Assembly: GCA_012845835.1 (NCBI GenBank)
Contig: JABAKD010000012.1
Location: 5,013,844-5,077,843, forward strand
Source of the DNA: Undaria pinnatifida
Taxonomy: Eukaryota; Sar; Phaeophyceae; Laminariales; Alariaceae
Reading direction: 5' to 3'
DNA: 64,000 nt
Both the position numbers and the translations under genes were made by a program. This document shows, piece after piece, positions 39,515 through 51,000 of the stretch. Position 1 is the stretch's first letter, and every line of letters starts with the position of its first letter. Below the pieces are notes generated by a model. It was given only the letters and a program-made list of their open reading frames with translations. It did not search any database and was not told where the DNA came from.

Positions 39515-40615
39515 TTATCCACCAAGCCGGGGTTTCCACTAGAACGGCCACAGCGACACAAACCTAGTATGCCAGTGTCTCCATAAAGTCGGGGTTTCCA
39601 CCAGAACAGCCACGGCAAAACGGGAACAACACATAAACATGTAGTACAGTAGTTAGTGTCTGACCTGGCTTGCACCCTGCGTTTACAATTAGCTATCGGC
39701 ACGCCACACCAAGGACCCTACTATTTCTCAAGCGACTTCATCCACCAAAATCGGGCTTTCCACTAGAATGGCCATAGCAAAAACGGAAACAATATAACTA
39801 CTACCTGGTACTAGTTTTCCATAAAGTCGGGGTTCCACCAGAACGGCCACAAACACGGAAATAACACAAAAAACTAGCATAGTAGTTAGTGTTTGACCTG
39901 GCAGGCTCACCGTATCCACCAATTGTCGGGGTTTCCACCAAAATGGCCCTAGCAAACACATGCAAAACATTGAAAATAGTTGAGTATAATATTAATAGTG
40001 TCTCCATAAGTCGGGGTTTCCACCAGAACGGCCATAGCAAAAACGGGCAAAACATCAAAGCTAAGTTATTAGCGTCTCCGTAAAGTCGGGGTTTCCACCA
40101 TAAAACGGCCACAGCAAATACGGGAACAACACGAAAACTAGTATACCAAGTAGTAGCTAGTGTCTGACAAACCTAGCAGGCTCACTTTATCCACCAAAGT
40201 CGGGGTTTCAACCAAAATGGCCGCAGCAAACACGGGCAAAATACTACAACTAACATACTAGTGTCTCCATAAAGCCAGGTTTTCCACCAGATCCGCCATA
40301 GAAAACACGGGCAAAACACTAAAACTAATATACTAGTGTCTCCAAAAAGTCGGGGTTTCCACCGGAACGGCCACACAGCAAAACAGGAACAACACTAAAA
40401 ACAGTATAGTAGTTATTGCCTGACCTGGCAGGTCCACCTTATCCACCAAAGCCGAAGTTTCCACCAAAACTGCCACAACCAAAACCGCAACAGCACTAAA
40501 ACTAGCATCGCAGTGTCTCCGTAACGTCGGGGTTTCCACCAGCACGGCCACAGCAAAAATGTTATCAACGCCAAAACTAGTATAGCAGTGCCTGACCTGT
40601 GGCAGGCTCGTGTCT
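39515..40615. repeat. Minisatellite with two alternating monomers, ~70-110 bp
   Basis: Every unit contains GTCGGGGTTTCCACCA(G/A)AA and GGCCA(C/T)AGCAAA. Units differ in whether they carry GTGTCTCCATAAA or a longer GTGTCTGACCTGGCAGGCTC insert. About 13-14 units. The minus strand has short open frames with a VETP core; indels break any long frame. Confidence 0.9.
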
Positions 40616-40789
40616 TCAAACAGCTGCGCGCTACGTTCTTACACGCGATGACGGCGAGATAGGGTCTCATGCTCTCATCATTCATCACCCCTCTCAATCC
40701 TCTCACCGTACGTAGCTAGGAAGGGCAATTCGGAAGGCACACAAACGGTGTACAAAAAAAAATGTCGCCGCTCGGATTTTGATGCTGTA

Positions 40790-40975
40790 GTTGTACGTAT
40801 GAGTACATGTTATAACGCTCTGCTCAAGAAATTGGACGGGAGTCCGAGGGGAAGATCGGAAAAAATGGTTCGAATTTCGATGGGACGTACGAGTACATAT
40901 TATACGCCCTACTCATGAAATTGGACGGGAGTCCGAAGGGAGAGTCTGGGAAAATCGGCTCGAGTTTTTTGCTGG
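40790..40975. repeat. ~105 bp direct repeat, two units
   Basis: GAAATTGGACGGGAGTCCGA occurs at about 40829 and 40917, with matching flanks including TACGAGTACAT. Confidence 0.85.
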
Positions 40976-41059
40976 AAACCTAGCAAAAAAAACGGTATTT
41001 ATACTGAAATTAGTGCAGGACACACAGCGCCTCACACACAAGAGTTTCAAGCCTGGCCC

Positions 41060-41825
41060 AACCTAAGCCATGCCTTACACTCTTTCACCATCCCAAAAAA
41101 TCAACCAACGCAAATTCCAAGCAGTTTGTCTCGGAAACTGTGGTTCTAGCTTTGAAAGGAATTTTCAGCTAAAAAAAAACGTACAGCGCAAAACGCTCTA
41201 CACAAAGTCCAAGCAATTTGTTTTCCAAAAGTGGGACTGTAGGCTTTTCCCCCAAAAAGAAACGTGATGGCGTTTCGTCGGTAGAGACGCGTCGTTGGGT
41301 ATGCGTGGGACTACTGTTTTATATCCAAAAAAGAGTAAGCCGTGTCGTCGGTAGTCGAATCCTTTCGCTACTGCAAAACCTATCCCATACTAAATCCAAG
41401 TAGTTTGGCCTCTAAAATGTGGAGCTGATGGCTTTTGTCAAAATGAACACTATGCCGTGCCGTCGGTTGTGACTTTTTCTTCCACAATAAACCCAAGAAA
41501 CTTGTCCTCGAAAACGTGGTACCGTTGGTTTTCTCGAAATACAGATTCTGCCGTGCCGTCGGTACAATTACGCCAAAAACGTGAACTTGTTGGCTTTTGA
41601 AGAAGGAACACTATGCCGTGCCCTCGGTAGTGACCCTTTCAATACTTACCCCAAGTAACTTTCCTTCAAAAAAGTGGTACCGTTTGTTTTCTCTGAAGAC
41701 AGATTATGCCGTGAAGTCGGTAGTGACCCTTTTCATCCAAAATCCAAGTAAATATTCCTCAAAACATGGTTCGGTTGTTTTTTCTCCAAGCATTATGCTG
41801 TGCGGTCGGTAGTGACGCGCCGTAG
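41060..41825. repeat. Degenerate ~60-120 bp tandem array downstream of the carrier gene
   Basis: Repeated motifs GCCGTNCCGTCGGTAGTGAC and (C)CAAGTAACTTTCCTCNAAA. The GCCGTCGGT piece is the reverse of the last codons of carrier exon 7, so part of the array seems to derive from that gene end. Confidence 0.75.
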
Positions 41826-41827
41826 GG

Positions 41828-41916
41828 TTATGCCGTCGGTCTGCTGAGAAGGGTGTTGAAGCCTTTCTCCTTTTCCGCGTCCCGTCGTCGCATCCAGTCC
41901 GAGACCAGCTCGTACG
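41828..41916 (-). pseudogene. Tandem copy of the 3' part of carrier exon 7
   Basis: Nearly identical to 41943-42030, including the stop codon, but lacks the VPNMAIMMM part and the acceptor. It would lie in the 3' UTR of the carrier mRNA. Offset is about 116 bp. A shorter third piece lies at 41917-41941. Confidence 0.9.
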
Positions 41917-41942
41917 TCGCATCCAGTCCGAGATCAGCTTCG

Positions 41943-42059
41943 TTATGCCGTCGGTCTGTTGAGAAGGGTGTTGAAGCCTTTCTCCTTTTCCGCGTCCCGT
42001 CGTCGCATCCAGTCCGAGATCAGCTCGTACGACATCATCATGATCGCCATGTTGGGTAC
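41943..42059 (-). CDS. SLC25A33/36-like: Carrier exon 7 (C-terminus)
   Basis: VPNMAIMMMSYELISDWM (helix 6), 20 more residues ending NRPTA, then TAA; acceptor TTCCCAAG. The VPN motif follows VVRV of exon 6 as in the family. Confidence 0.92.
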   Translation of the reverse strand, partial: VPNMAIMMMSYELISDWMRRRDAEKEKGFNTLLNRPTA

Positions 42060-45000
42060 CTTGGGAAGAGGAAAGAGACGGGGGGGGGGCGGAGAATGAA
42101 CAGAGAGACAGAGCGGAAGAGAGCAAAAAAAAGTAAAGGGTGAGAAAAGAAAATTAAGAAAGTTAACTCAGAATATCATATTTAGCGGCATAAAAGGGAC
42201 ACCTGGAACTACAAATACATCGAAGCGCGAGGGTAGAGACCCCGTCAGCAACGCCAACAACTCGACGAAATGTTTGCCAGTACCAACTTACGCTGGTGTA
42301 TTTTCTGCTGTAACCGCTTCCTTTTTAGCCCACAGCTGCGCGTTCGTCGTTAACCCCCCCCCTCATATCTACACTAAAGGCAGCAGGGGCAGATAAAATA
42401 GTGAATAAATTTATGAAGCACGGGGGAGAAGTTATGCTTACCATGATGATTATGTTGTGCAATGGATATGGAAGAACGAGTACGCGCCCAAGAGATGGAG
42501 AGAAGGAGTAGTAGTAAAATTCAAAAAAGGAGACAAGGCTGACCCGGGGAACTGCCGAGGGATAATGCAAAACATGCTGTACGATTTTAAACGATAGAAT
42601 GGGAACACTGTTGGAGAAGAACGAAAAAATAAGCGAAGGGCAGGCAGGATTTAAGACCAAACCGTAGTTGCGTAGACCATGTGCACACATTGGAGTAAGA
42701 TCATTCAAGGTAGGAAAGACGCCGGGTTAAAGACCTACTGTTTCTTGCTAAATATACAGACGACCTATGACACAGTATGGAGAAATGGGTTGTGGAAGAA
42801 TATGTGGGAAATTGATATCAGAGGAAATACGTGGAGAATGATGAAAAATATGACGGAATGTGCAAGAAGTGCTGCGATGCTTGACGGGGAAATATCCAAA
42901 TATGTTGATATTTTACAAGGAGTTGCACAGGGATGTACACTATCACCCAATCTATTCCCCGTAGTCCGTGTAAGGGCGACTCCAAAGACGGAGGGAGTGC
43001 GCGGGAACCACAGACCTGACAGGCTCCAAACACTTTAGAGAGGAAGCATACCTCAAGAAGAATCACACAAATCACACAAAAAAAATCAAACGAAAACTAG
43101 TCTTCAACCGAGAACAACGGTGAAAAACGTCAACTGTTAGTGTTAACACTGTTTGCTCACCGCCATACCCCACCCAAAACACTGATACTGGACGCGTGCT
43201 ACGATAGGTGTTTTAAGGTATACCACTTTTTGGCAAAAACGTATTTTCTGAACGAAGGGGGCCTCCTTAACCCAAAATCGTCGGGATTTTATGTCGTTCT
43301 TTTTTTTTGCCATGCTCGTACGACTTTTTCTTGTTGTGTGTTGTTAAATTATAAAAAACAAAAATACAATCCATCCAGCTGTGAGATTGAAGGTTTCGTC
43401 GAAACTCATCTTTGCGAGCTGTGTGTGATACTGCGATCGCTGGTATTACATATATGATATACATATATACATATATACCTAGGCGATGGGTTTATTCACC
43501 GGGTTGCACTTTCAGTTTCCTCAAAAAATCAGTTTTTGTTCGGGTGAGGTATTAGAGCTCCTCAATCGTCGGTTTCTTTTTGGCGCTGGGCTAAGATCGA
43601 GGTACTGTTACATTTTTTTGGTCGAAACAGGTTTCTGAATGACGGGGCTCCTTAACCCTATACCTGGTCGCCCCGGTAGCGTATCAGGTTATCCTCGAGC
43701 CTGGTATAGGTCAGTTTCGTGAGTTCGAGCCCCGCCGAGTGCATACTCGTATAAATTTGTTGGGACTTTTTCTTGTGCACTAATTGACTTGCGGAAAGCG
43801 CGAGAGCGTGAGTTGGCAAAAACTCGGTGAAAAATCGACGAGCAGTGGGATTGCTGAATCCTATGCGCGATAAAAATTGAAGGCATGAACCGGGGAGGAG
43901 GAAGGGACGGCACCTGTGACCACGGCCTGTCCAGAAGCTGGAAAGTAGAAGTGTGAAAAAAAAAAAAAAAAACGTCCGAATTTTCTTCTTCCGCACGATT
44001 TTCGCTATATACCTTATTAGGCCATGGGGTGGTTCGTCCGGTATCACAGCAACTTTTAGTTTCATCTTTCTTCTTTCTTCCTTTTTTTTTTCTAAATCCT
44101 CCGGCGAATGGGGCAAAATAACGCTCAAGCTCACCACACTTTCACGTACCTCTCTCCAAAATCAGTTTTTGGGCGAGTTCCACAAAAAAAATCCTCAAGC
44201 GGAGAACCTCCGAAAAAAAAAATCAGCACACCTCCATCACAGCGAGTATCACTCACACTTCACTATCCTATACATGGGGTCCCCACAAGGGCAACACCCT
44301 ATTTGGCGGGCACTCACCACCCTCACAACGTGGGTACCCATGCCGGCGTAGAGTCCTCTCCTTCCCTCCTCCTTCGCCACCAAGATCAGAGATTGCCACA
44401 TTCCCGTGTATTTGAACACACCGTTTACAGACTGGTGACGTTTTTTTTTTGTGTCCACGGACCGAGCGAGAGAGGAACGACATAAACGAGAAAATGGGGA
44501 GGGTAGCGAGAGCGAGAGGGAGAGAGACAGAGAGAAGGGAGGGGGGGGGGGCACGGAGAGAGACAGGGAGAAGGGGGGGGGGGGGCGGGGGGGGGGCGGA
44601 GAGATGGAGAGAGACAGAGAAGAACAGTAGACAGAGTAAGGGAGAGAGGGAGCGAGAGAGATCACCAAAACAGAAAAATAGAAAGGGAGAAAAGAAAGGG
44701 ATAAGCACACCGAGAGGGTGGGGTCGTCGAACAAAAAGAAAAACACTTGCGTGCATACACGGGGCCGTTAAAAAATAAGCGGAACACGTCGTTGTGGGTA
44801 AACGCCTTGACTGTCAACACGTTGTTTTTAGTCTCCCGTCCGGCGAGCGGTTCATCCATCACCGCTGCAGTGGTCTTCGCCGCTCACCAAAAAAGAATGG
44901 GTCTCTGGACTATCTAAACATTTTTCGAGTCTCTCAACTTTCAAAAACGTAACCTTACGCGTTTGTTATCACACCTGCTCCCTGAGTCTTGTCCGCATGA

Positions 45001-48000
45001 CCTCGTGCGGGTAGGTGGTGATGGTCGCGCACATCTTGGAGAAGGCGGAGGAGGCGAAGAGGTAGGCGGGGGGGAGAGTGTCCGTCGGGGGCAGGCCCCT
45101 CATAGCTCGCTCCTCGTTCTGGCGATGGCGTAAACGCCTGCGATACCATACAACAATAGGGGATCATCGTGAAAACACCTGGCGTGGCTAACATTTTTTA
45201 AACCGCACCACCGCATCCACCTTATAGGCGAGAAAATACTTGGGTGTAGTATAGATAAAAGGGTTGAGGGAAACGCGGAGGAGGCCAAGAGGAAGGCGGG
45301 GAGGGTGAGCGTCCCCCGTGGGCAGGCCTCTCATAGCTCGCTCCTCATTCTGGCGGTGGCGAAAACGCCTGCGATACAATACAACAATAGAACATCTTGG
45401 TGGAAAAAAACGGAATCGGAAACGGCCTCATAGACATTTTCCAACTCCCAACATGATTAGGTCTAACTCCACGCGTTTATGTTGGAAAGGCGGAGGAGGC
45501 GTAAAAAAGGCAGGCGCGGGGGAGGGCGGGTGTCCGTCGGGGGCAGGCCTCTCACAGTACGCTCCTCGTTCTGGCGGTGGCGTAAACGCCTGCGATACCA
45601 TAAAAAACAATTGGGATTCGTTGCGAAAAAAACGTCCGACACGAGGTCAACCATGTTTAAACCACGCCAACGTTTTGGGGGGAAATTACTTGGATTTCGT
45701 ATAGATAAAAAGGGGCGAGGAGGAGACGGTGGAGGCAAAAAGGCAAGCAGGGGGGAGGGTGGGTGTCCATCGAGGGCAGGCAGGCTCCTTATAGCTCTCT
45801 CCTCGTTCTGGCGGGGGCGTAAGCGCCTGCAATACAATACAACAATATAGGGCGGGCTCCGAGTTGACTGACTACACCACCAGTAAGTCGCCAATCACTG
45901 GTAGCTCGTGTTACCCGTCGGGGAAACATAAAAATGAGAACCAAACGTGGGGAGTAAAAAACAACATAACATATACCTCTGGTACCAGGTATTTCATCTT
46001 TTTAATATCGTGGGTTCTGATTAGTTGTTTGTTGCTTCTCAATCATCATTTTTTTCTTTCCAGCTCAACTCGTAAAAGAGGCTTTACCCCCGCGGACCTT
46101 CTGGACAGGCCATGGTGATCACAGGTGGCTCCCCCCCCCGCCCCCCCCTCTCCTGGTACGTGCCTTTATCTGTATCACGCATAGGGTTCAGCATTCCCGA
46201 CTTATATTAGCTTTTTATGCTCGTTATTTGCATCGAATGTCGCCATTTGCACTTACTTACGGCGGGTCAATTCGTAAGAGTCCCTTGCGAGATTCGAACC
46301 TACGACATCGACATAAATACTTACACGGATTGCTATTGAACCACCAGAGACGCCGGCTATACCATGCCCCCCCCGTAATAGCTCGTGTGGTATGGTTTAC
46401 ATTGCGGTTACTTCCTGGCGATCACTCGCGAAAATCTACGGTCTTGTATACCTGGAACACCTGGTATATCTGACAGCTGCGTTTGTGGCTCGCGATGGAT
46501 TTTACCTCGACAAATACTAAAAAAATACTGGGTGGGTCTTGTCGGCGGCTATCTATACCAGCTGTACAGTATGCGACACCAGTTAAGAACGTCTTTTTTT
46601 CTGGCCAGGCCGAAATAATCAGGTATAGGCAGAGTGTGTCCTACACTATTTCCAGTACAAAAGAGGTCATGCTTTTACTTTCGCCTAAAAATTCCCTGAA
46701 AAAATCGACCCACAAAGTCGTAACTCCCAAATTCGTAAGTGCCGTCACCTAATTCACCCAGGGGCAGCTTGGGGGGCTTACGTCCGCGTGGAATCAAGAG
46801 TGGGTGGGATCATGGCGCCAAGCGATGGCGGAGAGCTCATACAATTTCTTGTAAAAGGTTCAAACGAAAATACTAAGTCGTCCTTGACCAATAAGAGACG
46901 ACCCTCTCAGGCCCGGTGACTTTGGTAAGAGCCACTCGGTAAAACGTCAAAGCTCCTACCTCTTGATCCGCTCGTACAGTACAAAATAGAGGCACCCCTC
47001 GCTGCAGCCCCAGTAAGACGCAGACATGCCTTTGTAGAAACCCCTCCCCCCCTCGTCCCTCCAGATCGCTTTTATCGCCTCCCCGTAACCTCCGTACGCA
47101 ACCTGCCCCGTCGCCGTATCCGCTAGCAGCTGCAGCAGCGAAACATAACGAACGCAACAGAACACACACGAAAAGGCACATTTCATTTTCGCTCTTTCTT
47201 TGTTTCATTTTCATTTTGTTTTTGCAAGTTCAACCCCGCGCCAACAAATGTCACGACTAATTGTAGCGATTTGGGGACAATTATGCCACCACCACCAACA
47301 CCACCACCACCTCTACCCCCCCTCCCCGCCCCCACGCATACAAAACGTAACTGCATTATTGGTTCAACCATCCAGATGTTGTTGGTGATGGTATTCTTCA
47401 CCATCCCCGCCGTCACGCCACCACCACCACCAACCCCCTCCCCCCCCTCCCCCCCCCCCCTCTCCCTTCCCTCCCTCCCCCTTCCCTCCCTCCCCCTTCC
47501 CCCCCCCCTCCCCCTTCCCTCCCTCCCCCTTTCCTCCCTCCCCCTTCCCTCCCTCCCCCTTCCCCCACCACCACCACCATTACGCACCTGCATTCTAGTC
47601 TTGACCATCCAGATGGGGTTGGTGATGGTGTTCTGCACGACCCCTGCCGTCACGCCACACAAAATCTCTGTCAAATCGCGATGCTCGTTTCCTAGCCGGG
47701 CTTTATCCGTCCAAAACTCCTTGCTCTTGGAGTACGCGAAAAAGTACGTCGATCGCGCGGGGATGATACCCACCAGCCCCGGCGGCAGGCCGCGGAAAAA
47801 CCCTGAGGGTTTTCGTACCGTATACGCGGGGAGGCGGGGGTGGGGGGGGAGCGAGTGGTATGCTACTTCAGGGATTCTCCTGATTCTCCAACCAATGCAC
47901 ACGGCTTGGCGGCGCATACAAATATCCTTCTGCGCGAATCTCTAGTTTTTACCCACCCGCTTGACCAGCATTTACAAAAGCACCGCATCAGCTTTAGAAG

Positions 48001-51000
48001 GCACCAGGAACGGCGGAAGGGAAAAGACGCGAAAAGAAAAAGCTTACCTAACCCCTTTAGAAACCGCACCCACGTTTTCGGAGTCAAATTACATGAAATT
48101 AGTGTGGGATAATTTTTGCAGTGGTACAAGGGCCAAGCTCATACTAAAAGATTAGGGTAAAGCTCACCACACGTGCCGTGTGTAAACGTAACTCGGCTGC
48201 CGAAAAAAACGCCGTTTCTTCTTTACAAAAACGAATGCCCTCGGCCGTACCTCGTGGCCCCTCGGTCTTGAATATACTCGCGGCGATCGAAAAGGCGTTA
48301 CTTCCCTTCTTCACGGTGGACCCTTGAAGCTGGGTCTTCACCACCTGCGTAAAGAGCACATACAGCACATAAAGCGCATACATCAGGCAGCAAATCAGGC
48401 GTTGTACAGGCTAGTATACCACGCGTACAAGCAGGGTGTTCAGCACCTGCATACAGTAAACAGTATTCACACAAAGCACATACTACATCACACACAGCAT
48501 ATACGGCAAGCATCGAATCCGGCGATAGAATTCACCAGGCGTACCGCAGCTCGAGGGCACAATACCTGTATATATATATATTAGGAGGAGGTGTGAGAGG
48601 CGTTTTGACGGGGGTTAGGGGGAAAGTCAGGATAGGAAGGAAGCTACGAAAAGCAACGAAGCAAGGAAGGCGACACCAGGTACACGTTACAATCGCACCC
48701 ACCTCGTGGCCGAAAACCACAATACCCGGAAATAGAGTTGACACTACTTTTTTTTTTTTTTATCCTCCGGCGGATGGGGAAAAATAAAGCTTTAGCTCAC
48801 CACACTTCCACGTATTTTCATACGCGTCGTGTGTCGATTTAACTCAGTTGCTTTCGCAGCCCAACGCTAGCTGGCGCACCCTTCGGGTCCCATTGTAGGT
48901 ATAGCGTAAGCTGTCCCTATCAGTGGTCTTCGTTACAACCCCGGCAGCGCAAGCTGCCGTTGTAAACGGATGCGACTGCTGTAGTATGCAACAGTGCAAT
49001 ATTACAAGGGTGTATCATACCATGCATCATACCATGTACCGATGCATAGTAGTATATAGGTCCTTTCACCGTGCGCGGTTAGAGTCTTTCGATTGATCAA
49101 AAGGCGCGCCCCCGGGTCTCCATCGCCGTCTGGGCATTGGGCATCAAGCATATCCCTCAGGACGGACGAAATGCAAGGAGCTTTTAGATGTTTTAGATGT
49201 TGTACTAACACCCAAACGGTCATTACATTCACGTCTAGTGTGGTATGGTCTGTGCAGGTAACATGTACCAGGTGTGGGATACACGACAAGCGCGAAGAGA
49301 AAGCGAAACGGAAATAACCAAAAACGGGTATACCCGGTCACTTTTTTTCGTCAAAAACGGGTAGACTCTAAAACCAAGTAAAAAACACACCCCACCGGCC
49401 ACGTGATTAGTCAACAGAAAATGTTACCCGTTTTTGATGGATAGTGCCCCGGGTATACCAGTAAATTTACCATTATGCTTGGCTTTCACCCGTTTTTTGG
49501 TTATGTACACGCCAATCAGATGCCTTCAGTTACAGTCCAAACCTATCAGAGGTCATACATGTATCCCCTCTATACGACGAACGCCACTGCTGTAGCTGGG
49601 ATGGAACGCCGTCGGTTGTCGTCGTGAAATAAAGAAATGAAGGCCGCGAGCCTGAGAGCAGCTTGCACACTCTTCCACATTACACACCACGTCACCCCCG
49701 TCACACACGTAGCTATCTCATTTCCTCATTCTCCGACGGGAGAGCGCTATGGCCACAGAGAGCAGCTTGTTTGGCTTATCACACCTTCGTGTATGCTCCG
49801 TGGTTGGCAGCACGAAAGCACTTCGTTCGGCTGCTGCGCGAAAGTATCTGGCAGCCGGTGGCCATGTGTACAGCGCCTCCGGGAACGGGGCTGTGCGACA
49901 GAATAATTAGTCGTGCTCAGGGGCGGCCGTGCCACCGAAGCCAAGCCGAAGCAGGACCGATCACACCAGCTCGAACAACTACTAGCGTGATCATGCTCTG
50001 CTTGTTTTCGAAGCGATGCATACAGCATCATTACATGTTTGACGAGTACTATTATACGTGGTGCGTATCGCAGTACGAAAGAGTGTGATCATATCAACGA
50101 ACACTACATGCCTTCCAATACGAAATGCCTGGCACACAAATTTAACGCATACCTTGTACGAGTACACGTCATATACCTATTTTGATATTGCGTCGGCAGG
50201 CCCTACAAACGAGAGGTTCATCGATGGGCCGTCGTGTGGCTCGTGGGGAGCGTTATTGGCTTGGTTTTAGAGTGTACCCGTTTTTGAGAAAAGTCGGAGA
50301 GGGAATACCCGTTTTTGGTTATTGCCCCAAGCGAAAGGTGTGCAACACGCCTTCCTGCGCCCGTTGTTTATTGTTGAGCTACGTATCATAGCAATTCCGA
50401 CCCGAAAGTTGCGGCAGTGCTACAAACAGCGCAACAACAGCTATTTACAGTCCTGTCACGTACCACGTACGGTATGAACACTGTTGTTGACGTTGCTGTT
50501 GTACGAGGTGCTTGCTTGTTGGTGGCGTTTCTCCTTCTCGTGTCTGGTGTTCTGGTGCTGCTGTTGTGCGTACTATTGGCACTGCTGTTGTTGTTACCTA
50601 CACCGTGGTCCATGGCCGCAATAGAATGTGTCTTCAGTCAGGTCACGACCCCGTGTCTGGTTCCTATGTATGATAGCTGGTATGATTTTATTCTATTTTT
50701 ATCGTCACTTTTACTCTCCAGCTCAACTCGTAAGAGGCGTTACCCGCAGAGATCTTCTGGATAAGCCGTGGGCACAGGTGTCTTCGTCTTCCCTCCTCCC
50801 CCCCGTTACATGCCTTCCTTTCTATCGCGCATAGGGTTCAGCATTCCCACTGCACTATCACCTATTTACGCTCTTAGATTTTCATCGAATTTTGCCAACT
50901 CACGCTCTCGCGCTTTCCGTTAGTCAATTTTAACGTAAGAAAAAAGTCCCTACGGGCACGAGCACCGTATACGACAGATGATAACACACCCCGGTGATAG

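Noticed and set aside
41060-42040. Array of repeats with conserved spacing as a CRISPR-like locus
   Set aside because: Repeats are long, degenerate and in a eukaryotic gene flank; spacers are not unique.
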